From a virus, in the IMG/VR virus record IMGVR_UViG_3300009788_000012, positions 1 through 64,000 of that record: a stretch of 64,000 bases of DNA; one strand, given 5' to 3'. A model generated the notes under the pieces. That model had not been told where the DNA came from, ran no database searches, and was given only the letters and a program-made list of their open reading frames with translations. Positions within the stretch are counted from its first letter, which is position 1; each line of letters begins with the position of its first letter. Shown one piece after another: positions 57,632-64,000 of the stretch. A program made the translations under genes and the position numbers.

Positions 57632-57948
57632 CACTCAGCACCTTCCTTCCTTGCTGCCCAGGCGGCAAACTTCCGAGCGACCACACCAACGGCATCAGCC
57701 ATTATCTCTTCGTTCAGCGCCTTGAGGCGCTGATTCTCTAAAAGAAGCTCCATGTTGTCAGCCTGAAGGGAGAGGGCTTCATCCACTTGCGCTTGTTCTT
57801 TATTTTTTAATCGTAAGATCCAATCTCGCTGATCCTCCACTAAGGCACGAGCATTATCTCTTTCTATTGCACAGAAACAGAGATCGCTCCTCAGTTTGGA
57901 GATCCTCTCCCGAAGTATAACCGTGTCGTCTTTCCAAAGCCAACCCAT
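57631..57948 (-). CDS. Coiled-coil protein, 105 residues
   Basis: Charged helix with heptads (ILRERISKLRSDLCF, then LQADNMELLLENQRLKAL). Starts MGWLWKDDT at 57948 and is coupled at both ends by TGATG. Could be a membrane-edge or spanin-like rod, but no signal sequence or lipobox is seen. Function unknown. Confidence 0.55.
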   Translation of the reverse strand: MGWLWKDDTVILRERISKLRSDLCFCAIERDNARALVEDQRDWILRLKNKEQAQVDEALSLQADNMELLLENQRLKALNEEIMADAVGVVARKFAAWAARKEGAE

Positions 57949-58196
57949 CACTCAGCCCTCCCTGTGAGCTTATCGCTCGGACAAATCCCTAGGCACTGCT
58001 GTCCAGGGATGTTGTTCTCGTCACACTCGGCACACTGGTCTTCGGCCTCCTCCTCGGTGAGGGAGGCAAAGAGCCTGTGGCCGGGCGAAAGAGGGTCTTC
58101 GCCCGGATAGGACTTCCTCTTCTTGGCCAGCTTGGTGGCTTCCGACCAAGGGATACTCCATTTACGTCCGCGCGTTATTACTTTCTCACTCTCCAT
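57948..58196 (-). CDS. Hypothetical zinc protein, 82 residues
   Basis: ATG at 58196 with AAAGGAG upstream. Basic first half, then CAEC and CLGIC knuckles. Soluble. Function unknown. Confidence 0.55.
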   Translation of the reverse strand: MESEKVITRGRKWSIPWSEATKLAKKRKSYPGEDPLSPGHRLFASLTEEEAEDQCAECDENNIPGQQCLGICPSDKLTGRAE

Positions 58197-58416
58197 CTTG
58201 ATCTCTCCTTTCATCCGCTACCGGCCTATGCGGCCAGAGATGACAAACATCCCTAGAGCAATCCCTAATACCGCTCAAGCCATTACGGCCAACACTACAA
58301 TGTTCTAAGCAGTTTTCAGCAATTGCATCCTTCAGTACTTGTGCCTCTTCTCTCAATTTAGCGATTATCTCATCAAGGTAGGCAAACTCTTTCATCATTT
58401 TTGCTTCATTTATCAT
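58186..58416 (-). CDS. Small protein with C-x3-C...C-x4-C-x-LWP zinc motif
   Basis: 76 residues; start ATG 58416 after AGGAGG (58419 is an equal alternative). A coiled helix (LDEIIAKLREEAQVL) is followed by C-L-E-H-C, an 11-residue loop, DCSRDVC and HLWPHRPV. The same C-terminal motif is in the protein at 58576-59025. This CxxxC...CPLWPYR signature is common in small phage proteins of unknown function and should bind one zinc. Confidence 0.6.
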   Translation of the reverse strand: MINEAKMMKEFAYLDEIIAKLREEAQVLKDAIAENCLEHCSVGRNGLSGIRDCSRDVCHLWPHRPVADERRDQDGE

Positions 58417-58419
58417 CAT

Positions 58420-58575
58420 TCTCCTCCTCTCATCCGCCCAGGGTATGCCTAGGGGTACGTTACACATCCTCTACAATCCCGCTCCTCGAACAGAACCACA
58501 CCGTGGCTCCACGAACGACCCCAAGGTGGGGTCGAGATACCTCTTAATCGCTCTGAGACGACCACAGGCCGTCGG
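58420..58575 (-). other. Spacer with two hairpins
   Basis: No supported gene. GACCCC/GGGGTC (58527-58544 area) and CCAC/GTGG stems follow the upstream stop. The frame after the TGA of 58576-59025 stays open for about 34 codons but has no start. Probably untranslated. Confidence 0.4.
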
Positions 58576-59025
58576 TCAAGGCGATTCTAGGGCCTCGTTC
58601 GAAGAATTATTTACTTCTTCCTCTACTCCCATCCGATACGGCCAGAGGGGACAGGTGCTGTGAGAGCAGTCGCTAATCAGCCTTCCAAGAGCAGGCTTAG
58701 GGCAATGCATCGCGCACAGCTCAGCTATCGCCAACCCAACCCCCGGCCCACTAGGCACCTTCCCGGCCACCACGTCAGCCACGAGGTGCTTGTGATGGAC
58801 TCGTTGTGCGGGTGCTTCGTCAACCAACTCGTCGCTAAACTCGGGCGGAGGGAATTTGCTAAGCACGTCCGTTTTTCCAGAACGAAATGGAAAAGAAACA
58901 CACGTATGCTTTTTACATGTGCTTGCACGGAAATCACAATCATTCCTGCAGTGCCACTGCACAGCCCCTAGCATCTTCCCCGCCAACTCTCTGAGCTTAT
59001 TAAATCTCTCGTCGCTTGCATTCAT
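58576..59025 (-). CDS. Zinc-motif protein, 149 residues
   Basis: N-terminal Cys-rich part (CRNDCDFRASTCKKHTC) and a C-terminal C-AMH-C, then DCSHSTCPLWPYRMG. The second motif matches that of 58186-58416. The middle is helical with an HHKHLVADVV patch. Two zinc sites are likely. Function unknown, possibly DNA-associated, as its operon carries RuvC-like and ori functions. Confidence 0.6.
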   Translation of the reverse strand: MNASDERFNKLRELAGKMLGAVQWHCRNDCDFRASTCKKHTCVSFPFRSGKTDVLSKFPPPEFSDELVDEAPAQRVHHKHLVADVVAGKVPSGPGVGLAIAELCAMHCPKPALGRLISDCSHSTCPLWPYRMGVEEEVNNSSNEALESP

Positions 59026-59168
59026 TTCGTCACATCCTCCTCTGGGTCGTCGCCGCAGGCCAGGATGAGAGTCTCAGCCTCGCCTACAAGATCAGTAACC
59101 CTCATATCCCTACACGCCGATCTGTTTCCCGCATCAAGTATCGCCGCCACTAGTGTCTTTGCTTTCAT
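59022..59168 (-). CDS. Small hypothetical protein, 48 residues
   Basis: From the ATG at 59168 (AAAGGAG upstream): MKAKTLVAAILDAG..., ends overlapping the next start as ATGA. The AKTLVA-IL segment also appears in the protein at 61058-61327. Function unknown. Confidence 0.5.
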   Translation of the reverse strand: MKAKTLVAAILDAGNRSACRDMRVTDLVGEAETLILACGDDPEEDVTK

Positions 59169-59257
59169 CTCTCTTTGCTCCTTTAGGCCGAAGCCCTGTT
59201 TCGGTTCCATCTACACCAACCCACTCGGGTTAGTGTCTCTTTCAACCGCTTTTTCAT

Positions 59258-59744
59258 GAGGGACAAAAGTCCCTCGCGAAAACTCGATTATTCTACCCAA
59301 TATTTGCGTACCCTGTCTGAGGCCACGGGAGGAGGAGGAGAGACCGCTCTTTAGGGCTCTCTCTCCTCCCCCGTGGACCGACAGGGACATAAGTATATTA
59401 TATATAAGGACTTTTGTCCTTTTGTCCCTCTGCTGTAACCCCTTTGATACCATAGACTTACCGGGAATTTGACCCCCATTTCGTGTCCCTCTGTAAGTCG
59501 TGTCATACCAACGACTTAGTGTTTTCAAAATACTTTTGTCCCTCACTTTTGTCCCTCTAATGTCCCTCCCGGGGACAGACTTTTGTCCCTCTGAAATAAA
59601 GGGGTCAGTCCCGAAACCACCTTCTCGGGCAGAGTAGAGATCCATAGGTTTAATTGATTTTCTCAAAGTATACCCCGCAGACAATAGTGTGGAACCCTGG
59701 AAACACACACCATCACATACTGCGTTCTCAGCGTGATGGTGTGT
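59258..59744. other. Candidate replication origin: iterons, AT-rich tract, large inverted repeat
   Basis: At least seven GTCCCTC copies, several as CTTTTGTCCCTC, start at 59269, 59424, 59485, 59538, 59551, 59562 and 59585; the first is half of GAGGGAC-AAAA-GTCCCTC (59258-59275). An AT-rich tract (AAGTATATTATATATAAGG) lies at 59391-59409. ACACACCATCAC/GTGATGGTGTGT (59705-59716, 59733-59744) is a perfect 12-bp inverted repeat with further outer pairing. A 186-codon frame across it is low-complexity and not credible. It lies 1.7 kb from the primase-helicase gene. Confidence 0.6.
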
Positions 59745-59771
59745 TATGGTTTCTAGAGTTCCGCTGCTCAT

Positions 59772-60383
59772 TTACTCAGTACCTTCATTATTCTTAGTCT
59801 CCTCGGGAGAGGCTAGTTCCGCCAACGCCGCCCGCCAGTCCCAAAGGAACGTGTGCGCTGGCTGCTTCGTGAGCTTCTTTCGGAAGACAACTAGGACGTT
59901 GTCGTGCATGTTTTTGTTCGCGGTGATCTCTAACCCAGGCGCTAGCACGAACTCGATACGCGTTCCACACAACAGCCGAATCTCAGACGCATTCTCATGG
60001 CAGAACCTCATCCACTTAGCGTTAGATGTCGGCCCGAGTACCAGCACACAGCCGTTATGCACCTTCTGTGCCTCAGCGTAAGCCTTCTGCACCCATGGCA
60101 TCATGTTTCGGAATGGTGGGTTACACCAAGCGACATCTTTATGCTGATGCATAATCAGCCACGGCCTAGAGTTGCTCAGTGCATTATCTTCTTCGGTTAA
60201 AAATCTATCGCATTTTGCATTCCCTGCACTCGCGGCCACATCACTATCTGGTCGGAATTCTTCTCTGATCACGCTCCAGAAATCATCCGGCGTCTCATAC
60301 TCCTGCTTGAGTTTCTTGATGCGGGCTTGTTCTTCAAAGCTTAGGGGCATGCCTTCAAGTAGTACCGGTCTGTTGTTATCCAT
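59772..60383 (-). CDS. dam: DNA N6-adenine methyltransferase, phage Dam type
   Basis: 203 residues from the ATG at 60383. Pattern of the phage Dam family (PF05869): TPDDFW at 31-36, D48 in the SAM pocket region, CDRFLTEEDNAL, and the catalytic CNPPF at 87-91 (a variant of DPPY). It would methylate adenine in phage DNA, protecting it from host restriction or marking the origin, which directly follows this gene. The start overlaps the ThyX stop by 8 bases. Confidence 0.83.
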   Translation of the reverse strand: MDNNRPVLLEGMPLSFEEQARIKKLKQEYETPDDFWSVIREEFRPDSDVAASAGNAKCDRFLTEEDNALSNSRPWLIMHQHKDVAWCNPPFRNMMPWVQKAYAEAQKVHNGCVLVLGPTSNAKWMRFCHENASEIRLLCGTRIEFVLAPGLEITANKNMHDNVLVVFRKKLTKQPAHTFLWDWRAALAELASPEETKNNEGTE

Positions 60384-61071
60384 GGTCGCCAATCCTCTCC
60401 TTAGCCAGCTCGCCATAGATACAAGGCAGTGCCAAGTTGAACTGCACTAGCAACATCTTCGCCACCACCTGCATGTCAGGGTGCGCCTTCGGCGATGTCC
60501 GCAGATTGAAGAAATGGAGCCACTCCCGAAGGTTCATGGTCATGACAATCTCTGTCTTGAGAGAATTAGGCAGCACGGAGCGGGCTTCTTGGGGTGAAGC
60601 CTTTAATTCAAGCAGCTCCATATAGGCACTTTCAACATTTTCCATGGCTCTCTGCCATATAAGAAACTGCCCAAGTTTTGGCGAATTTCCTTCATCGACA
60701 AAACACCCTGTCTGTACCATACTGTACGCTTCGCGTAAAAACTCCGGCAGCACCACTGTGATCTCACTCCCGTATTTATCCCCCGCATAGTTACAGTACC
60801 GCGTTGACTCCTGCGTGTAGCTTGCGATCCTGTGTCGCACGATCTCGTGTGTCACGCCACGGTCACACACCACCCGTGCGCTGACGGACACATGCTCTAG
60901 CACCGACATATGGCCGCGAGTAATGATTGTTCGAACGAAGGCTTCTGCCGATTGGTCGGTGATCTTGTCTTCACTCTTGTAGGCTGTGCGCCCAGCCGCC
61001 TCAATGCGCTTCATCATCTCGTCACCCGTCTCCGTGAAGAGAACCTCTGCACTTGGATTAACTATCTTCAT
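60376..61071 (-). CDS. thyX: FAD-dependent thymidylate synthase
   Basis: 231 residues from the ATG at 61071, with GGAGGAG upstream. The ThyX signature RHRx7S is seen as R79-H80-R81...S89 (RHRIASYTQESTR), plus HMSVLEH and NLREWLHFFNLRT. It makes dTMP from dUMP with methylene-tetrahydrofolate and FAD, for phage DNA synthesis. Length fits the family. Overlaps genes on both sides, so it is co-translated with Dam. Confidence 0.93.
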   Translation of the reverse strand: MKIVNPSAEVLFTETGDEMMKRIEAAGRTAYKSEDKITDQSAEAFVRTIITRGHMSVLEHVSVSARVVCDRGVTHEIVRHRIASYTQESTRYCNYAGDKYGSEITVVLPEFLREAYSMVQTGCFVDEGNSPKLGQFLIWQRAMENVESAYMELLELKASPQEARSVLPNSLKTEIVMTMNLREWLHFFNLRTSPKAHPDMQVVAKMLLVQFNLALPCIYGELAKERIGDHG

Positions 61072-61327
61072 GAGAGATCTCCTCCATCCAAACGCCGTCC
61101 CCCTGGGACGTCTTGCGATAGTCAATAATACCCCGTCCGCTTTTAAATCCGGTTACGTCAGTGATGGCTAGGCGGATACTGTCCGCATGTTTTCGGTAAG
61201 ACGTCTGTGTATCGCCTCCGACTTGAGCCAGTATAGCAACGAGAGTTTTTGCCTCTACTATGCTCATGTCTACCGTTACGCCACTTGATACCTTGACAAC
61301 CTCTTCCCTCTTTACCGCTTCAGCCAT
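61058..61327 (-). CDS. Hypothetical protein, 89 residues
   Basis: Starts MAEAVKREEVVKVSSG; contains VDMSIVEAKTLVAILAQVG. Soluble. AAGGAG upstream. The AKTLVAIL segment resembles the 48-residue protein at 59022. Overlaps the ThyX start. Function unknown. Confidence 0.55.
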   Translation of the reverse strand: MAEAVKREEVVKVSSGVTVDMSIVEAKTLVAILAQVGGDTQTSYRKHADSIRLAITDVTGFKSGRGIIDYRKTSQGDGVWMEEISHEDS

Positions 61328-61399
61328 TATCTTCTTGCTCCTTTTGGTTTAGCCTCTCGGGCCTTGTCGCCCCAAAGCGGGGCTCATTTACATACTATC

Positions 61400-63451
61400 T
61401 TACCATTCTTCCTTGTCGTCAAACAAGGGATTTTTTTCGTTGTCCTTCTCGTCGGGCATGTCATGCGCTGTTCCTTTTTGGAACACCATACCATCATCAA
61501 CTCCGAGACCCTTAGCCTCCTTTAACATCCGCCTCACAGTCTTGTTGGTGACATCCAGCTTGTCTGCTATTCCGTCCACATGAACAGGGGCTCCCTTACC
61601 GATGGCCCACCAGGCGCCGAAGAGCTTGTCTCCATCCGCTTTCTTTGGTCGGCCCATTGAAGAGCTTCCGCTCCCCCCATCCTCCTCGTACCCTTCCAGA
61701 TCATATGACACTGTATGTATTGGGTATTCCCACCGGATGATAGACTTTTCTGCACGAGAAAACTCTCGTAGAGTCCACTCCAAAAAGAACATGTCTTTCT
61801 CGTCCTGGACCTCAGTGAGCGTACCTATGGCATCAGGGTCACGACCGAAGACACCAGAGCCGGACGTCCTGTCAATGGACGCCCGGCCGCCTTGGTGCCC
61901 TTTGGCGAAATGGCCACAGAAGACGATAGACGCGCCACTACTCCTGGCTATCCTGTCGATGCAGGCACAAAATTCACTCATGTCTTGGGCTGAATTTTCA
62001 TCGCCCTGGTGGGCTTTGTACGCAGGGTCAACAATGACCACGCTATACCGCCCACCTGCTATTCGCTTGGTCAGTTCGAGGGTTAGATCGCCCATACTGA
62101 GCGGAAACCCTCGCAAATTCCACACATCGAGCGACTTCGGATTTAATCCTACATGCTTCTCAACTTCCTTGACTCGCCAGAAGAACGAGGGCGGGTCGAT
62201 TTCGAGGTTGATGTAGAGTACCCGGCCCTTCTTACAGACGTTACCTAGCCAATCGCCGCCAATTGATATAGCGTGTGCCAGTTCGATGAGCGCAAATGAC
62301 TTCGAGGCCTTGGATGGTCCACTCAGTAGCATCTTATGGCCCTGCCTCAGAATCCCCTCTATCACCTCTGGCGCCAGCTCCGGTGGATGTACCTCCCAGT
62401 CGCTGAACTTCTGGAATGGCGGCAGGCCATCCTTCACATCTGAGAGATGGTCGATCCATTCGTACCAAGAGGCACATCCCACGTGTCGCGCGATCAGGAA
62501 CTGCGGTCGTCGGTCACGGTAGCACCCAGGTATTCGGCTCAACCTTGAGGGGTTCTTGTTCTGTTTGTCGAGCAGGGGGATGTCCTTGTCGAGCAACATC
62601 CCGGAAGGCGTAGAGCGACCGTAACTATCCAGCAGCTCGTACAGCTCCTTCACCCTGGCGTCATAGAGCTTTCGGTCGGTGCCCGCATCCACCTTCACGG
62701 TGAAGTGGAGGCTTCGCCGGCCAGAATGTACTACTGTGGAGCACGGCACTCTGAGTTGGTTTACAATATCCCATTGGTCAGTAATAGACAGGTTGTCCAT
62801 TTCAACCAAGGCGTGACGGTAATCGGTGACGTTTGAATCCTTAATCCCCTTTCCGTCCATAGGGTTGATTCTTGCCCACACCCCCGCTGGACTCTCGTAA
62901 GCAGCACCAAGGGCGTTGTAATCATAGACGCTGCCGGCTTGTTGGTCGGCTATCCACTCGCCCACATTGGCCGAAGTACCCCGACCTCGCGGGATGCACT
63001 TTCCGTCCCTCTCAGAGTAGTTGGCGTTCCAGGAAAAGATCTCATCCTTCTCGAAGAGAGCTTCCAACCACTCCTTTGTGTCACCCATGTAAAAATCGGG
63101 ATCGGCCTCAAACGGATGGTGGAAAACATCACCATCCGTTGCCTCGCCGCCCATGGCAGCGGGATGTGTCAATTGGGCGCTGTCCCTACTCTTCGAGGTA
63201 TCAGCTCTACTCTTTGGGGAGCGCTTCTCCCAGGGTGGGTTGGCAACAACATCCCGCTCCATGGCCGACTGAAGGGTCGTGCTAATCTCTTCTTCTGATA
63301 ACCCATCCCGCGCAGCGCAAGGGATGAGATTGTCCTGTATCCAGGAGTCGCTCTTCCCATCCTCTCGAGCGAAAAGAACCGCTGTGAAGAACGTGGCGTT
63401 CCTCTCACCCTCGGGTGTGGTAGTACTCATATATTCCCTGAGTGAGATCAA
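61400..63451 (-). CDS. Primase-helicase, AEP-like primase plus AAA_25/RepA-like ATPase
   Basis: 683 residues. N-terminal (about 10-75) helical region; central AEP-type primase pattern with ALVEMDN (E217, D219), then SGRRSLHF (243-250) and RLSRIPGCYRD near 303-313. The C-terminal RecA-like ATPase has Walker A G378-PSKASKS, Walker B VVIVDPAY (D475) and a sensor-like FCGHFAKG (H514). A winged-helix-like tail (VDGIADKLDVTNKTVRRML) ends the protein. This is the likely replisome core, priming and unwinding phage DNA at the nearby iteron region. No DNA polymerase gene was found in the window. Confidence 0.82.
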   Translation of the reverse strand: MISLREYMSTTTPEGERNATFFTAVLFAREDGKSDSWIQDNLIPCAARDGLSEEEISTTLQSAMERDVVANPPWEKRSPKSRADTSKSRDSAQLTHPAAMGGEATDGDVFHHPFEADPDFYMGDTKEWLEALFEKDEIFSWNANYSERDGKCIPRGRGTSANVGEWIADQQAGSVYDYNALGAAYESPAGVWARINPMDGKGIKDSNVTDYRHALVEMDNLSITDQWDIVNQLRVPCSTVVHSGRRSLHFTVKVDAGTDRKLYDARVKELYELLDSYGRSTPSGMLLDKDIPLLDKQNKNPSRLSRIPGCYRDRRPQFLIARHVGCASWYEWIDHLSDVKDGLPPFQKFSDWEVHPPELAPEVIEGILRQGHKMLLSGPSKASKSFALIELAHAISIGGDWLGNVCKKGRVLYINLEIDPPSFFWRVKEVEKHVGLNPKSLDVWNLRGFPLSMGDLTLELTKRIAGGRYSVVIVDPAYKAHQGDENSAQDMSEFCACIDRIARSSGASIVFCGHFAKGHQGGRASIDRTSGSGVFGRDPDAIGTLTEVQDEKDMFFLEWTLREFSRAEKSIIRWEYPIHTVSYDLEGYEEDGGSGSSSMGRPKKADGDKLFGAWWAIGKGAPVHVDGIADKLDVTNKTVRRMLKEAKGLGVDDGMVFQKGTAHDMPDEKDNEKNPLFDDKEEW

Positions 63452-63461
63452 AGGTAACTCC

Positions 63462-63971
63462 TTATTTTTTTACGGGCTCCCCGCCCCAACCATTAAGGAT
63501 CTCGACTTCTTTACCATTGTGGTCACCGTGCATCCGAAATGTTGAGAAATTAGCTCTCATAGTATTAGGCTGTTCGCTGTTGTAGCTCACAGCGTTAAGC
63601 CTTAAATACTCAGCTAAAATACCTACGTAAGGCTTTGTATTCTTAAACCGAAAGATGTCCCCTGGCTCAAGGTCCACCTGTAGGAGTTTCTTCGACTCGG
63701 GCGGGAGGGGCTTAGCCCTGAGCCACTTCTCGCTAAAATTAAACATCTCGTGCGGTTTTATAGAAACAAACAACTGCATGTCGAGTACAGCGTCGAGCGC
63801 TTCATAAACGGGCTCGGCATACTCGTCAAACGTCCCTATACCGCCCGTGACTAAGGCGGTTAGCGACCCTACCGTCTCCGCCACGCTGCGAGGCATCGTT
63901 AGTACGATAAGATCCTCTCCGCCAATGACGCTTTTAACTTCTGCTGTTACTTTAGTGAGATCGTTTTCCAT
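63462..63971 (-). CDS. Hypothetical protein, paralogue of 48175-48615
   Basis: 169 residues. Shares order and motifs with the 146-residue protein at 48175: VLTMPRSVAETV, GTFDEYAEPVYEAL, then RAKPLPPESKKLLQVDLEPG. Soluble alpha/beta. AGGAG precedes the ATG. It is the last complete gene in the window; 29 further bases at the edge hold its ribosome site. Function unknown. Confidence 0.6.
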   Translation of the reverse strand: MENDLTKVTAEVKSVIGGEDLIVLTMPRSVAETVGSLTALVTGGIGTFDEYAEPVYEALDAVLDMQLFVSIKPHEMFNFSEKWLRAKPLPPESKKLLQVDLEPGDIFRFKNTKPYVGILAEYLRLNAVSYNSEQPNTMRANFSTFRMHGDHNGKEVEILNGWGGEPVKK

Positions 63972-64000
63972 GGTTATTTTCTCCTCTTGGTTTCCTCGAT

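Noticed and set aside
58487-58575. Stop-codon read-through after the TGA of 58576-59025
   Set aside because: The downstream frame is open for only about 34 codons and overlaps GC hairpins; no read-through signal is visible.
59211-59771. 186-codon open frame on the minus strand
   Set aside because: It spans the iterons and inverted repeat, has low-complexity Ser/Gly/Arg composition, and no ribosome site. Kept as non-coding origin candidate.

Overview
The window looks like most of the genome of a tailed double-stranded DNA phage (Caudoviricetes). It has a full head-packaging set (TerS, TerL, portal, scaffold, major capsid protein), a virion operon with very large proteins (2103 and 1684 residues), a phage replication and recombination set, and dozens of tiny tightly overlapping genes. 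No sheath, tube or tape-measure protein was recognised, and the portal, scaffold and coat set plus a giant LPD38-type internal virion protein point to a podovirus-like particle. The host is unknown. Promoters are sigma70-like (TTGACA, 17-18 bp, TAnnnT) and ribosome sites are mostly AAAGGAG, so a bacterial host with ordinary signals is expected. Position 1 cuts a gene, and the genome probably continues past both ends.

Layout. 1-10127 (minus): nucleotide metabolism (deoxyribonucleotidase, MazZ-like pyrophosphohydrolase), a metallophosphoesterase, an SF2 helicase, a recombination module (DUF669-like SSB, Sak4-like ATPase, Cas4-like nuclease) and an RtcB RNA ligase. 10140-11492: an RNA-only region with one tRNA-Leu-like gene, three pairs of tRNA halves in reversed order (3' half before 5' half), long hairpins, and a strong promoter upstream. 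11532-36274 (minus): virion operon, from portal upstream to DUF1353 downstream, driven from 36398-36427 through a structured leader holding an intrinsic terminator. 36467-42985: radical SAM protein, small genes, a second RNA ligase (Rnl5/DRB0094 type), three more tRNA-like genes, and an M15-type endolysin with a signal peptide. 43051-49844: TerL, many small genes and TerS, with several promoters. 49845-50131: divergent control region full of palindromes. 50132-55439 (plus): the only rightward operon, small probably early genes including a helix-turn-helix protein. 55429-63971 (minus): zincin-like protease, RuvC-like nuclease, zinc-motif proteins, an iteron-rich candidate replication origin, Dam methylase, ThyX, and a primase-helicase.

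How it fits together. The palindrome region at 49.9-50.0 kb probably separates early rightward from late leftward transcription. The primase-helicase, SF2 helicase, SSB-like, Sak4, Cas4-like and RuvC-like proteins make a self-contained replication and recombination system. The nucleotidase, MazZ-like enzyme and ThyX adjust the dNTP pool. The most unusual part is the RNA region: acceptor-strand pairing suggests that tRNA halves are encoded in permuted order next to rtcB, whose product could join them. That reading rests on base pairing seen by eye and needs covariance modelling and RNA evidence.
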